Under the pieces are notes generated by a model. The model did not search any database and had not been told where the DNA came from. It saw only the letters and a list, made by a program, of their open reading frames with translations. Positions 16,027 to 24,753 of a stretch of DNA of 64,000 bases are shown piece after piece; the first letter of the stretch is position 1; each line of letters begins with the position of its first letter. Source of the stretch: Cytobacillus firmus DS1. Lineage in GTDB: Bacteria; Bacillota; Bacilli; Bacillales; Cytobacillaceae. The stretch spans positions 1 to 64,000 of the forward strand of contig NZ_APVL01000011.1 of assembly GCF_000565285.1 (NCBI RefSeq), written 5' to 3'. The position numbers were made by a program, and so were the translations under genes.

Positions 16027-17814
16027 CTATTGGTTTCCGAATTCTTCTACAAGATCTCTGAATTTCCGAAGTGAGTTTTCAATAGGATATGGAGAAGTAA
16101 GATCCACTCCGGTTTTCTTTAACAGCTCCAGCGGATAATCGGAGCTTCCGCTCTTTAAGAACTCCAGATAGCTTTGCAGCGTTTCATTGTCTCCTTCGAG
16201 AATTTTCGCTGCCAAATGGATGGCAGAGGCAAATCCGGTAGCGTATTTATAAACATAAAATGGACGATAAAAATGAGGAATCCTGGCCCAGCCGAATTTC
16301 ACTTCTTCATCAAAAACAATTTCATTCCCGTTATATTCGCGGAATAAACGTTCATAAATTCCGCTGAAGACCTCAGCGTTTAGCGGCTCCCCCTGTTCAG
16401 CTAATTCATGGGTTTTCATCTCAAATTCAGCAAACATAACTTGAGTGAAGAAGGTTCCTTTAAACTGATCAATAAAATGATTAAGGAGATGCCTGCTGAC
16501 ATTTGTATCCTTCTCCGTGTTCAGCAAATAATGAATCAGCAGTACTTCATTCACTGTAGAAGCCACTTCCGCCACAAAAATGCTATAACGGGCGGTGATC
16601 TGCGGCTGGTGCTGTGAGCTCAGCTTGCTGTGGACCCCATGTCCGCATTCATGAGCAAGTGTAAAAAGGCTGTCGAGATCGTCACGATGATTCAGGAGGA
16701 TAAAGGGATGAACGCCATAGATGCCCAGGTTATATGCCCCTGACCGCTTCCCTGGAGTTTCACGCACATCAATATAGCGGCCTGACTTAAACTCCTTCAG
16801 AATAGTAATATAATCATCACCAAGTGGCTCCAGCGCTTTACACATTGTGTCATAAGCTTCTTCATAGGATATTTCAGGTTTAACTCCCTTTATCAAAGGA
16901 ACACTTAAATCATATTGCCTCAGCTCGTCAAGGCCTAATTGTTCCTTACGAATCGCAGTATACTGATGCATTGCCCCAATATTCTTTTTAGTCGTCTCAA
17001 TTAAATTAACATACACTTCCTTTGGCACCTGATCACCGAATAATCCTTTTTCAAGTGCTGAAGGATAATTGCGGATTTTGGCCATGGTGACATTGTTTTT
17101 TATTGCGGCAGAAAGAGTGGAAGCAATGGAGTTCTTCAGCTGCACATATGGCTGGTAATAAGCCTTATATGCTTCTTTCCTCTTTTCCCGGTCTTCTTCT
17201 TCCATGATTTTCGCATACATGCCGCGTGTCAGTTCAACTTTTTCGCCATCCTCTTTTGTTACATCGCCAAACTTTATATCTGCATTATTCATCATTCCAA
17301 AAGTATGGCTGGGAACAGAAAGTGCTTCGCCGAGATGGGATAGAACTTCTTCTTTGTCCTTATTAAGGACATGCGGCTTATAGCGGAAGGATTCGAGCAG
17401 GTCCTCCTCAAAGTATTTCAAGCCTTTTTCCTCAGCAATATAGCCCTTCAGGGTTTCCTCATCAAGGCTTAAGAGAAAAGGCATAAAAAAAGAAGTGGAA
17501 GAACTGACTTTAACGCTTAATTGCTTTGCCCTGTCTACATAGGCCTGCGAATCTGTCACGCGTGTGTCTTCATCGGTTTTCAGCATTGCATATGCATACA
17601 GCTTGTTAAATATGTAAGAGAGTTTTTCTTTTTTTTCAAGGTATTGATAAAGGGAATTACCATCATGAATCTGTCCGTCAAAGGTTTTCAGCTTATCGGC
17701 CAGTTGTTCAATATGTTTGTAATCTTCTTCCCATTTCTCCAGACTGGAGTATATGTCTTCCAGATTCCATTTCTCATTGAGCGGAACGTCATTTCTGTCT
17801 TTGAATGTCTTCAT
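16027..17814 (-). CDS. pepF: Oligoendopeptidase F
   Basis: 595 residues, standard length for the M3B metallopeptidase that cleaves 7-17 residue oligopeptides in the cytosol. The zinc site is LAHECGHGVHS (HExxH variant HECGH), with the third ligand Glu in the downstream VASTVNEVLLIHYLL helix. The N-terminal helical domain begins KTFKDRNDVPLNEKWNLEDIY. It is monocistronic with a clear terminator. Confidence 0.95.
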   Translation of the reverse strand: MKTFKDRNDVPLNEKWNLEDIYSSLEKWEEDYKHIEQLADKLKTFDGQIHDGNSLYQYLEKKEKLSYIFNKLYAYAMLKTDEDTRVTDSQAYVDRAKQLSVKVSSSTSFFMPFLLSLDEETLKGYIAEEKGLKYFEEDLLESFRYKPHVLNKDKEEVLSHLGEALSVPSHTFGMMNNADIKFGDVTKEDGEKVELTRGMYAKIMEEEDREKRKEAYKAYYQPYVQLKNSIASTLSAAIKNNVTMAKIRNYPSALEKGLFGDQVPKEVYVNLIETTKKNIGAMHQYTAIRKEQLGLDELRQYDLSVPLIKGVKPEISYEEAYDTMCKALEPLGDDYITILKEFKSGRYIDVRETPGKRSGAYNLGIYGVHPFILLNHRDDLDSLFTLAHECGHGVHSKLSSQHQPQITARYSIFVAEVASTVNEVLLIHYLLNTEKDTNVSRHLLNHFIDQFKGTFFTQVMFAEFEMKTHELAEQGEPLNAEVFSGIYERLFREYNGNEIVFDEEVKFGWARIPHFYRPFYVYKYATGFASAIHLAAKILEGDNETLQSYLEFLKSGSSDYPLELLKKTGVDLTSPYPIENSLRKFRDLVEEFGNQ

Positions 17815-17897
17815 CTTATAGACTCCTTTACACCAAACTGTTGTTTTTTAATGGCTCTTTTCGTATAAAATGTTGTTTTTGCCTATCAATGTTGTCC

Positions 17898-18086
17898 GTT
17901 GATTTCCGCTCCAGGATGCTCGCTTTCCGCGGGGCGAGCGGTGAGCCTCCTCGACGCTGTGCGTCTGCGGGGTCTCACCTGTCCCGCTACTCCCGCAGGA
18001 CTTTGAATAAGCTTCCTTGCGTAAACACCGCACGAAGAAAATGCGTTAGCATTTTCGAGGATCTCGCACCTTCCGCTCCAATCAAC
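17898..18086. repeat. Bacillus-type interspersed repeat with short terminal inverted ends
   Basis: A GC-rich 189-base element in an AT-rich gap, bounded by GTTGATT (17898-17904) and AATCAAC (18080-18086). The core CGCTTTCCGCGGGGCGAGCG, and the block ACCTTCCGCTCC near the right end, match a repeat I know to be widespread in Bacillus and relatives. Inside it is a perfect hairpin GAAAATGC-GTTA-GCATTTTC. It encodes no transposase and is probably a MITE-like or structured-RNA element. Confidence 0.7.
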
Positions 18087-18233
18087 TCTGTAAATCATAA
18101 ACAAAAAGCAGCAAACCTTGCGAAAACAGCCTTTATTAATTAACTATATTCCAAAGTTATTGCAAAAACCCTTCCACATTTTTGATTTTATCATTAATGG
18201 CTATTAAAATAATGTTGAAAGGATGTGGACGGA

Positions 18234-19043
18234 TTGGCGATTACTCTGCCTCACATAGAAGATTCAAACAATACTGCATATTTCCCTCCAACGGGTCATT
18301 TTGAAACGTTTCAGGATGATGCCCATTATGAAGAAAAAGTCAGGGAATGGGGATTATCAACTACAAGGGAAGTTAAAAAGGAATTCTGGTATAAAGAAAA
18401 AACACAGCAGCGTCTTGTAACCGTGAAAGGGTATCAGACATACGGCGAAACTGGTGAATATAATACAATCATAATCGAGTTTCAGGATGGGAATCTTAGC
18501 TGCATACATCCTGCTTACCTTAAAGAGATGCAGTCTCCAAGCTTCGGAAAAGCACTGGCTGCTCATTTTGGAGATATCTCCTCAGCTCCTTCTGAAAAGG
18601 AAGCTTCAAAAAAAGATAGTGTCAAGACTGAAAAGATAACAAAGAAATCTGCTGAAAACAACCAAAGTGATAAACCGGCAGCCAAAAAAGCCAAAAATGA
18701 AAAACAGCCTGCCTTGGAGCTGCCTTCAGAAAAGGTCCATTTTACAGCTAAAGTTAAGCAGTTTGCCCTGAGCTGGAATCATTTCAATGAAGCCAATGAT
18801 GAAGTCATCATACTTGAAGATCTTGTCATTCAGGAGGATGAAACGATTGAAGTCGGGCTTGGCTGGTGCTCTCATTCGAAAACGTTAAAGAAATTTGAAC
18901 TTCAGCCAGGTGAAAGCCTCGAATTTGACGGGAAAATAGTTAAAAAGAAACTGCCTAAAGGTAAAGACAGTGACGAGGAATTCATTATCGAAGAACCTGT
19001 TCTATATAAGGTAAATAATCCGTCAAAAATCAAAAAAAGCTAA
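18234..19043 (+). CDS. Hypothetical protein with Lys-rich linker
   Basis: 269 residues in two folded parts joined by a charged, low-complexity linker (about residues 120-165: many Lys, Ala, Glu). The N-terminal part has FETFQDDAHYEEKVREWGL and a short beta-rich segment. The C-terminal part has FTAKVKQFALSWNHFNEANDEVIILEDL and a GLGWCSHSKTLKKFELQPGE stretch. I do not recognise the family. TTG 18234 is preferred as start because AAAGGA lies about 10 bases upstream; GTG 18225 is too close to the site. Confidence 0.6.
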   Translation: MAITLPHIEDSNNTAYFPPTGHFETFQDDAHYEEKVREWGLSTTREVKKEFWYKEKTQQRLVTVKGYQTYGETGEYNTIIIEFQDGNLSCIHPAYLKEMQSPSFGKALAAHFGDISSAPSEKEASKKDSVKTEKITKKSAENNQSDKPAAKKAKNEKQPALELPSEKVHFTAKVKQFALSWNHFNEANDEVIILEDLVIQEDETIEVGLGWCSHSKTLKKFELQPGESLEFDGKIVKKKLPKGKDSDEEFIIEEPVLYKVNNPSKIKKS

Positions 19044-19069
19044 AGAGCCGTGTCGCTCTTAGCTTTTTT
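19032..19069. terminator. Bidirectional terminator
   Basis: Stem AAAAGCTAA-AGAGC / GCTCT-TAGCTTTT between convergent genes; it includes the stop codon of the left gene. Confidence 0.8.
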
Positions 19070-19072
19070 TGA

Positions 19073-20104
19073 TTAGGAGAGAATCCTTTTCTCTCCCTCG
19101 ATCTCCTGGATTGGACTGATGTTTTGTGTGAATTCAAGGGTTCCTGCATAGCGCCCGTTTTCATCCCGTACGGCAAAATAACGGATATAAACATATTTAT
19201 CTCTGAATTTGATCCAGAAATCTTCAGCGTCTTTTCGTCCTTCCTTGAAATCCTTCAGTAATTCCTCCACAACATGGACACTGCGTGGCGGATGGCAATT
19301 CTGAACTGTTCGCCCAATCACTGCTTTCGTCCTGGCGAAGATTCTTTCCTTGCCATGAGAGAAATACCGGACAACGTCATCATGATCAATAAAGGTGATA
19401 TCAACAGGCAAGTGATTAAGTACCAGCTCCAGCTGTTTTAATGACAAAATACCGGTTTCCATTTTGATGTAGCCTTCTGATATGGCATTCTCGTTAATCC
19501 TTTTCCGTTCGGGCTCCCATTCCTTTTCAGGGCCGGTCAGACAGAATCCAATCTCATCGCTTTCATGGGCTATTTTTACCCACTCATCTTCTGTAAGGTT
19601 TTTTAAAGCCATTGGGAAAAGGATATTTTCCTCCCTGTAAATCATGGCACTGACTTCATTGAAAACGAAACGGACTGCATTGATGACCTTTTGCTTGTCC
19701 CCCTCGTAATGGGTGAGAAGGTTCTTGGCTTCCTTGATGCCATCCCTGATGAAGTCATCGATGCTCCACATATTATTTGTTGGACCATAAATTCCGTACT
19801 TCTCCAGGTAAGGAAAAAGCAGATTTTCCTTCCGGCTGTAATGTTTATCAAGATCAAGGAGCAGAATGCAGTCTTCTAATAGTGCATAAACATTGTCCTC
19901 ATGATCCTCCTGGATGAACGCCTCGAGATGGACCTTTACATTCACTCTCAGATGCTTATCAATTGCCTTATTCTCCCGGGTAAATGTATGAATGGGATGT
20001 CCAGGCTGTTCTTCCGGTTTAGGATGAGCAGCTGCTTCATGTTTGCTATGAATAGAATGGCTGTGATGGTCCGGATGCTCACGGTTATTAATTAATTCGC
20101 TCAC
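19073..20104 (-). CDS. Hemerythrin-PAS protein with His-rich N-terminus
   Basis: 343 residues. Residues 1-40 are very His-rich (HPDHHSHSIHSKHEAAAH), a possible metal-binding tail. Residues about 45-200 form a hemerythrin HHE domain, with iron ligands expected in NKAIDKHLRVNVKVHLEAF, DKHYSRKENLLFPYLEK and YREENILFPMALKN. The last 120 residues are a PAS domain (LPVDITFIDHDDVVRYFSHG...) ending in LEFTQNISPIQEI. The arrangement matches the C-terminal parts of DUF438 proteins but the DUF438 domain itself is absent. Likely role: sensing O2, NO or redox state. There is no output domain. Confidence 0.8.
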   Translation of the reverse strand: MSELINNREHPDHHSHSIHSKHEAAAHPKPEEQPGHPIHTFTRENKAIDKHLRVNVKVHLEAFIQEDHEDNVYALLEDCILLLDLDKHYSRKENLLFPYLEKYGIYGPTNNMWSIDDFIRDGIKEAKNLLTHYEGDKQKVINAVRFVFNEVSAMIYREENILFPMALKNLTEDEWVKIAHESDEIGFCLTGPEKEWEPERKRINENAISEGYIKMETGILSLKQLELVLNHLPVDITFIDHDDVVRYFSHGKERIFARTKAVIGRTVQNCHPPRSVHVVEELLKDFKEGRKDAEDFWIKFRDKYVYIRYFAVRDENGRYAGTLEFTQNISPIQEIEGEKRILS

Positions 20105-20321
20105 TGTACAATTCCTCCTGTACTATTCCTTTTTCAAGGCTGTTAATCGTGCTTATAAGAAATGTACCATGAGGAGAAAGTTCGTAATGTGATGAGAATC
20201 ATATATTAAAAAAGTTTATTAATTTATGCAGGAATGGAATGTCAGCAATAAATTACCACCCCCTCCAAGTTCCCTTTTTTGTTACAATTTTAAAGGATTG
20301 AAAGATGGAGGTTTACTATTA

Positions 20322-21485
20322 GTGAAGAGAAAATATCAAGTTTTGATCATGATTACTATTATCTTTTGCGGCGGATTTGCTGCCGGCATTTACTATACAA
20401 AAAACACAAGCGGACTCCAGTCCATTAAAAAGCCTGCCCTTGTTTCACAATCGGACAAACTTCCTGCCCTTAAAGAGATTCCGGAGTTTTCAGAGATCCC
20501 GGAAAAAGTGCTGATGGGTTATGTCCAGGATTATCGCGATCCCGCTTCAATCGATTATTCAAATTTTTCTCATGTCATTTTTTCTTTTGCCCATCCTGAG
20601 AAGGACGGAAGCATTTCTTTTAATGGTGAGACGGCGCGGAACAATCTGCAGAGAGTGGTGTCGAATGCTCACAAGCAAAATGTGAAGGCAATCCTTGCTG
20701 TGGGTGGCTGGTTTCATATCAATGGCGGGGAATCCTATGATTATTTTAAACATGCAATAGCGGATGAATCGTCTAGAAACAGGCTCGTAACAGAACTCTC
20801 TGGGCTGGTTCAAAAGGAAAACCTAGATGGAATTGATATTGATTTTGAACATCCCCGTTCAAGGGAGGATGCAAGATTCCTGGCTGTTTTTATCAATCAT
20901 CTGAGCGAAGTGCTCCATGCAAACGGCAAGGAGCTGTCGGTTGCTGTTCATGCCAAGGTCCATAGTATAACAGGTACAGAGAGCGGATATGTTGTGTATG
21001 AGCCAGACATGTTCAGACAGGTTGATTATGTGAATATCATGGCATATGACGGCCAGTGGGATGGAGGATACAATGCTGCTAATCTTTCTCCCTATTCCTT
21101 TACAGAGAATATCGCCAATTATTGGGGTAACCTCTTTGATTCTCAAGGGATTTCCAAGGATAAGCTGATTCTGGGTGTTCCTCTTTATGCTCAGCCGGAG
21201 GATCCTGCCGTTAAGCCGGTATCCTATCAGGCCGTCATAAACAATAATCCAGAAAATGCAGCAAAAGATAGGATCAGCATGAATGGCATCAGCTATTACT
21301 ATAATGGAACCGCCACCATGAAAAAGAAAACTGCTCTTGCATTAAATCACGGATTTGGCGGAATGATGATCTGGGAAGCTGGCCATGACGCAAAGGGGCC
21401 ATACAGCCTCACTCGAACAATTGCTGAAGTTCTTAAAAACACATCAGAACCTGTAAAGTATTATTCTGTGATTCATACAAAATGA
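20322..21485 (+). CDS. Membrane-anchored GH18 glycoside hydrolase
   Basis: 387 residues. An N-terminal uncleaved signal/anchor (QVLIMITIIFCGGFAAGIYY) precedes a GH18 TIM barrel with the chitinase-type catalytic motif DGIDIDFE (general acid Glu). AYDGQWDGGYNA and GGMMIWEAGHD supply the +1 and -1 subsite residues. Substrates of this group are chitin or N-acetylglucosamine-containing wall polymers. The start is GTG 20322, ten bases after GGAGG; the upstream extension to 20226 lacks a ribosome site. It ends at a strong terminator. Confidence 0.85.
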   Translation: MKRKYQVLIMITIIFCGGFAAGIYYTKNTSGLQSIKKPALVSQSDKLPALKEIPEFSEIPEKVLMGYVQDYRDPASIDYSNFSHVIFSFAHPEKDGSISFNGETARNNLQRVVSNAHKQNVKAILAVGGWFHINGGESYDYFKHAIADESSRNRLVTELSGLVQKENLDGIDIDFEHPRSREDARFLAVFINHLSEVLHANGKELSVAVHAKVHSITGTESGYVVYEPDMFRQVDYVNIMAYDGQWDGGYNAANLSPYSFTENIANYWGNLFDSQGISKDKLILGVPLYAQPEDPAVKPVSYQAVINNNPENAAKDRISMNGISYYYNGTATMKKKTALALNHGFGGMMIWEAGHDAKGPYSLTRTIAEVLKNTSEPVKYYSVIHTK

Positions 21486-21519
21486 AAAAAGGGCAGGGAA
21501 AAATTCCCCGCTCTTTTTT
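21485..21519. terminator. Bidirectional terminator between GH18 and patatin genes
   Basis: AAAAAAGGGCAGGG / CCCCGCTCTTTTTT hairpin with slight mismatch, between convergent genes. Confidence 0.75.
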
Positions 21520-22430
21520 CATGAGAATAAAAACTTCTTTATTTCATCCCGCCGATCCTGATAGACCTTCTCGCCGAGCATAATTAATTCTTCCACAAAC
21601 TTTATTTCGTCAAAGGGCATTTCTTCACCGAGCTCTTCATTTATGCGCAGGTAATTTTCTCCGAGGAGATGCCTGCAATGGTAGGTAACAGATTCGGAGG
21701 ATAAATGAAGAGCCAGGTCCAATAGCTTGGGCGTCACTTTCATGGACGGGAGCTGGAACGGCAGCCAATGATTTACTCCCCAATATTTATCATGATCAAT
21801 CGTAAAGTCAATTTTTTGAAGACCGGTCCCAAGCGAAAGGATTTTTATTTTTTGCAGCTCCACTTTGAAGTGATGCATAGCCTCGGTAATGCAAACGAGT
21901 GATGGATTATTCGCCCATAGCCCTCCGTCTATGGATAAATAACTGTTGCTGATGTTGTTAGGCGGGAAATACACAGGTGCTGAACAGGAGGAAAGGACTG
22001 CATCCCAAAGCTTCATCGACAGGCTTTCATTGCCTGGGCTGCCGTAATTGGAACGGTGGACAAACGGCTTGCCATGGGTCACATCGACAGCTGGGATCAA
22101 AAGCGGTTTTTTTATATCGGACAGCTCCGTTTCGCCAAAGGCTTTCCGGAAAAAGTGCCGCATATACTTATCACTGTATACGCTTTTAAAAAGGCCGACC
22201 TTAGCCTGTTTGACAAAAATCTTTTTCCCGAATGATTCGTATCCTTTCAGGACCTCGCCCATATCTTTTTTCAGGATCAGTGAAGAGGCAATGATCGATC
22301 CGGTGCTTGTGCCTGCGATTATATCAAAATAGTCGCCTGCAGGCTGTTTCATTTCGTTTTCGAGAGCTTTCAGGATGCTGACGGCAAAAACACCGCGTAT
22401 TCCCCCGCCATCGATGCATAATATTTTCAT
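21519..22430 (-). CDS. Patatin-like phospholipase
   Basis: 303 residues with the whole patatin catalytic set: oxyanion motif DGGGIRG, nucleophile elbow GTSTG (Ser) and Asp in DGGLWANNP. Such enzymes hydrolyse acyl chains of membrane lipids. Start ATG 22430 follows AGGTG; the 11 residues upstream are doubtful. There is no signal peptide, so it is cytosolic. It resembles CapV-type single-domain patatins, but no nucleotide cyclase lies nearby, so a housekeeping lipase is more likely. The next gene on the same strand is a DUF1292 gene, separated from it by a terminator. Confidence 0.85.
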   Translation of the reverse strand: MKILCIDGGGIRGVFAVSILKALENEMKQPAGDYFDIIAGTSTGSIIASSLILKKDMGEVLKGYESFGKKIFVKQAKVGLFKSVYSDKYMRHFFRKAFGETELSDIKKPLLIPAVDVTHGKPFVHRSNYGSPGNESLSMKLWDAVLSSCSAPVYFPPNNISNSYLSIDGGLWANNPSLVCITEAMHHFKVELQKIKILSLGTGLQKIDFTIDHDKYWGVNHWLPFQLPSMKVTPKLLDLALHLSSESVTYHCRHLLGENYLRINEELGEEMPFDEIKFVEELIMLGEKVYQDRRDEIKKFLFS

Positions 22431-22467
22431 TGGATCACCTGCTGTTTTGTAATGTTCTTCCATGATA

Positions 22468-22500
22468 TGTAAAAAAAGAGAAGGAATCTTCCTTCTCTTC
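22468..22500 (-). terminator. Terminator of the DUF1292 gene
   Basis: Perfect stem AAGAGAAGGAA / TTCCTTCTCTT with two-base gap, adjoining the stop at 22500. Confidence 0.8.
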
Positions 22501-22769
22501 TATTCCTCGTTGTTTATCATTTCGTCGAATACGGCAGAGACTTTGTTAAATTCTTCATCGCTTTCAATGGGTGTAAAGTCGCCATCCTCATCCAGTTTTA
22601 AGAAGAACACATCAATATCTTCTTCTGTGTCTTCCTCAAGATCTTCGACAAAGCTGACAGCAGCATATTGATTGCCATCAACCTCTGCAGACGCGAGGAC
22701 CTCCACTTCCATTTCCTGATCATTTTCATCACTGATTGTAAAAACTTCTCCGACTTCTATTTTGTCCAT
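22500..22769 (-). CDS. DUF1292 family acidic protein
   Basis: 89 residues, strongly acidic (long Glu/Asp run LEEDTEEDID), with the DUF1292 pattern VFTISDENDQEMEVEVLASAEVDGNQYAAV. It is cytosolic, of the YrzB-like group common in Firmicutes; the function is unknown. Confidence 0.85.
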   Translation of the reverse strand: MDKIEVGEVFTISDENDQEMEVEVLASAEVDGNQYAAVSFVEDLEEDTEEDIDVFFLKLDEDGDFTPIESDEEFNKVSAVFDEMINNEE

Positions 22770-22846
22770 TTATTAATCTCCCCTCCGTAATAGGTTCTTT
22801 CTATATTTTCCCGTTTTAAAGGAATTTCATGCCTGAAATAGAAAAA

Positions 22847-22870
22847 GGATCGGCTTAATGATGCCGATCC
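22847..22870 (-). terminator. Terminator of ilvE
   Basis: Stem GGATCGGC / GCCGATCC, with the T run of the minus strand supplied by the adjoining A-rich bases, just downstream of ilvE. Confidence 0.8.
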
Positions 22871-22882
22871 AGTCATCAAGGG

Positions 22883-23980
22883 TTATTTAATTCCTGCTGC
22901 CTCTTTCTTTTCCACTTTTACACTCCATCCAAATGGATCCGGTTCGGTTCCTTTTTGGATGCCTGTCAGTGTATCATAGATTTTCTTGGACAATTCTCCG
23001 GTGTTCCCCTCATTGATTTCAATAATCTTGTTGTCCCAGAAGAATTCTCCAATTGGTGATATAACAGCAGCAGTGCCCGTTCCAAATGCTTCTTCAAGCT
23101 GGCCATCGGCATGTGCCTGGTAGATTTCTTCAATAGAAATTTTTCTTTCTGATACCGGAACATTCCAATGCTTCAGTAACTCAAGTACAGAGTTTCGAGT
23201 GATCCCTTCCAGGATGCTTCCATTAAGTTCCGGTGTTACAACTTCTCCGTTAATTTTGAAGAAAATGTTCATGCTTCCCACTTCTTCAATATATTTATTT
23301 TCTTTACCGTCAAGCCATAGAACCTGCGAATATCCTGTTAAGCTTGCAAGCTCCTGTGCTTTCAGACTAGCTGCATAGTTTCCTCCGGTTTTAGCTGTGC
23401 CTGTTCCCCCTTTAACTGCACGCACATATTCGTTTTGAACAGCAATTTTAACAGGATTGATGCCTTCCTTATAGTAAGCGCCTACCGGCGAAAGAATAAT
23501 GATGAATTTGTATCTCGTTGATGGTGCCACTCCAAGATATGGCTCAGTTGAAATGACAAAGGGCCGGATGTACAGTGAAGTTCCTTCTATACTCGGAATC
23601 CAGTCCCGGTCAACTGAAATTAATTCTTTTAAGGCATAAAGAGCAAGCTCTTCATCAATTTCAGGAATACATAACCTGGAGTTGGATTTATTCAATCTCT
23701 CCATATTCTTTTCAGGGCGGAACAGCAAAACCTCATTATCAATGGTAAGATAGGCTTTTAACCCTTCGAATACACTCTGCCCATAATGGAAAATCATTGC
23801 AGCTGGATCAAGAGACAGCGGCTGATAAGGTACAATTCTTGGGTCGTGCCATCCCCGTCCGGCAGTATAATCCATTTCAAACATGTGATCCGTAAAATTC
23901 CTGCCGAACACCAGGTTATCAAATGCAGGTTTTTGTTTTTTCTCAGGTGTGTGGCTGATTTCAATTTTAAATTCTGTCAT
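22883..23980 (-). CDS. ilvE: Branched-chain amino acid aminotransferase
   Basis: 365 residues, the PLP fold-type IV aminotransferase that interconverts Leu, Ile and Val with their 2-oxo acids. The PLP lysine lies in GTGTAKTGGNYAASL, and VLWLDGKENKYIEEVGSMN and GTAAVISPI are the cofactor-phosphate and substrate segments. It is the long (IlvE/BCAT group II) form. The gene is monocistronic behind a leader of about 260 nucleotides that contains a long-range stem and a terminator-like hairpin, so transcription attenuation is likely. Confidence 0.95.
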   Translation of the reverse strand: MTEFKIEISHTPEKKQKPAFDNLVFGRNFTDHMFEMDYTAGRGWHDPRIVPYQPLSLDPAAMIFHYGQSVFEGLKAYLTIDNEVLLFRPEKNMERLNKSNSRLCIPEIDEELALYALKELISVDRDWIPSIEGTSLYIRPFVISTEPYLGVAPSTRYKFIIILSPVGAYYKEGINPVKIAVQNEYVRAVKGGTGTAKTGGNYAASLKAQELASLTGYSQVLWLDGKENKYIEEVGSMNIFFKINGEVVTPELNGSILEGITRNSVLELLKHWNVPVSERKISIEEIYQAHADGQLEEAFGTGTAAVISPIGEFFWDNKIIEINEGNTGELSKKIYDTLTGIQKGTEPDPFGWSVKVEKKEAAGIK

Positions 23981-24062
23981 TTGTCAAAACTCCCTATCTG
24001 TAGATGATTTAAAAACCTAATGCCTGCTCTTCGTGCTGCTCTTAAAAGAGTGTAAATAAAAA

Positions 24063-24188
24063 CGCCCAGTCATCCTCCGAGCGTGGACGAAAGGGCTTCC
24101 CGGCAACAACCAATATGGATGCTGAAGCAGCAACAGCTGAAGTCATTGAAAAAGACTCGTTATGCTGTTTTGTAAGGGATGCCTTTCG
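24063..24188 (-). promoter_or_regulatory. Structured leader of ilvE (candidate attenuator)
   Basis: In the minus-strand RNA, CGAAAGG (24182-24188) can pair with CCUUUCG (24088-24094), closing a domain of about 100 nucleotides. Immediately afterwards comes a short terminator-like hairpin (24063-24083, stem CGCUC / GGGCG) followed by UUUUUAUUU. I could not match it to T-box (no TGGNACCGCG) or SAM-I. A 34-codon frame at 24042-24146 with Ile-Leu-Val-Val lacks a ribosome site. Confidence 0.45.
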
Positions 24189-24250
24189 CTCTTTTCTACT
24201 TCAAGGCAGTAGTGCAGTTATCTGTTAAAGTTTTTATAAGTTTTTCTAAT

Positions 24251-24279
24251 ATTATGATATTCTAATATTTAATTGTCAA
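24251..24279 (-). promoter_or_regulatory. Predicted sigma-A promoter of ilvE
   Basis: Minus strand TTGACA (24274-24279), 17-base spacer, CATAAT (24251-24256). Confidence 0.75.
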
Positions 24280-24293
24280 TACGAATTGACAAT
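24272..24293. promoter_or_regulatory. 9-4-9 inverted repeat over two divergent -35 boxes
   Basis: ATTGTCAAT-ACGA-ATTGACAAT. The left half contains the -35 of ilvE; the right half reads TTGACA on the plus strand, 17 bases before TAGGAT at 24309-24314, a possible promoter for the 24408 gene. The symmetry may simply come from two -35 boxes or may be an operator. Confidence 0.5.
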
Positions 24294-24407
24294 AAATTTA
24301 GAATTAATTAGGATTACTGAAAATTCTTTGTGCAGAAGAAAAAGAAATAAAGATGAAAAATCATGTTTTTAAATTTATAATCAATATATAAATACATAAG
24401 GGGTTTT

Positions 24408-24719
24408 ATGATAATGAACAATAAAGAGCTTGAAGAAAAAATTATTCAAAACTATCAGGGCGAAGAAAAAATGATGATTCTCGTATTTGCCCAGTGGTGC
24501 ATCAATCACGATTTGAATCCGGAGGAAATCTATTTAAAGGCATATCCGGATCAGGGGGAAAACAGTTCACTAAAGGAAGCGCTGGACCTGACCGTTTCAA
24601 AAGAAGAAGCAGGCGATGTGCCTGATCAGACTCTGCTTGGTGTTCTATCCTTGTTCGGAAATGATGATTTGGCATTTGTTGTTACGGAAGAGATAAAGAA
24701 AATGAAAAAGGACAGCTAA
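24408..24719 (+). CDS. Small acidic protein, unknown function
   Basis: 103 residues with no membrane segment or named motif (EEKMMILVFAQWCINHDLNPEEIYLKAYP, then VPDQTLLGVLSLFGNDDLAFVVTEEI). AAGGGG precedes two in-frame ATGs at 24408 and 24414; either may be used. It is divergent from ilvE across a shared inverted repeat and ends in a strong hairpin, so it is a real independent gene. Confidence 0.6.
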   Translation: MIMNNKELEEKIIQNYQGEEKMMILVFAQWCINHDLNPEEIYLKAYPDQGENSSLKEALDLTVSKEEAGDVPDQTLLGVLSLFGNDDLAFVVTEEIKKMKKDS

Positions 24720-24744
24720 GCCTTAATGGGCCGCTGTCCTTTTT
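24705..24744. terminator. Bidirectional terminator
   Basis: Stem AAAAAGGACAGC / GCTGTCCTTTTT including the stop codon of the small acidic protein gene. On the minus strand it also lies downstream of desR and repeat copy 1. Confidence 0.85.
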
Positions 24745-24753
24745 CATTGAAGA

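Noticed and set aside
21519..22430. Patatin as a CBASS (CapV-type) defence effector
   Set aside because: No cyclic nucleotide synthase or accessory defence gene lies nearby; neighbours are housekeeping genes.
24042..24146. 34-codon leader peptide with Ile-Leu-Val-Val upstream of ilvE
   Set aside because: No Shine-Dalgarno site precedes its ATG and such ribosome-mediated attenuation is not usual in Bacillus; the Ile-Leu-Val-Val run may be chance.
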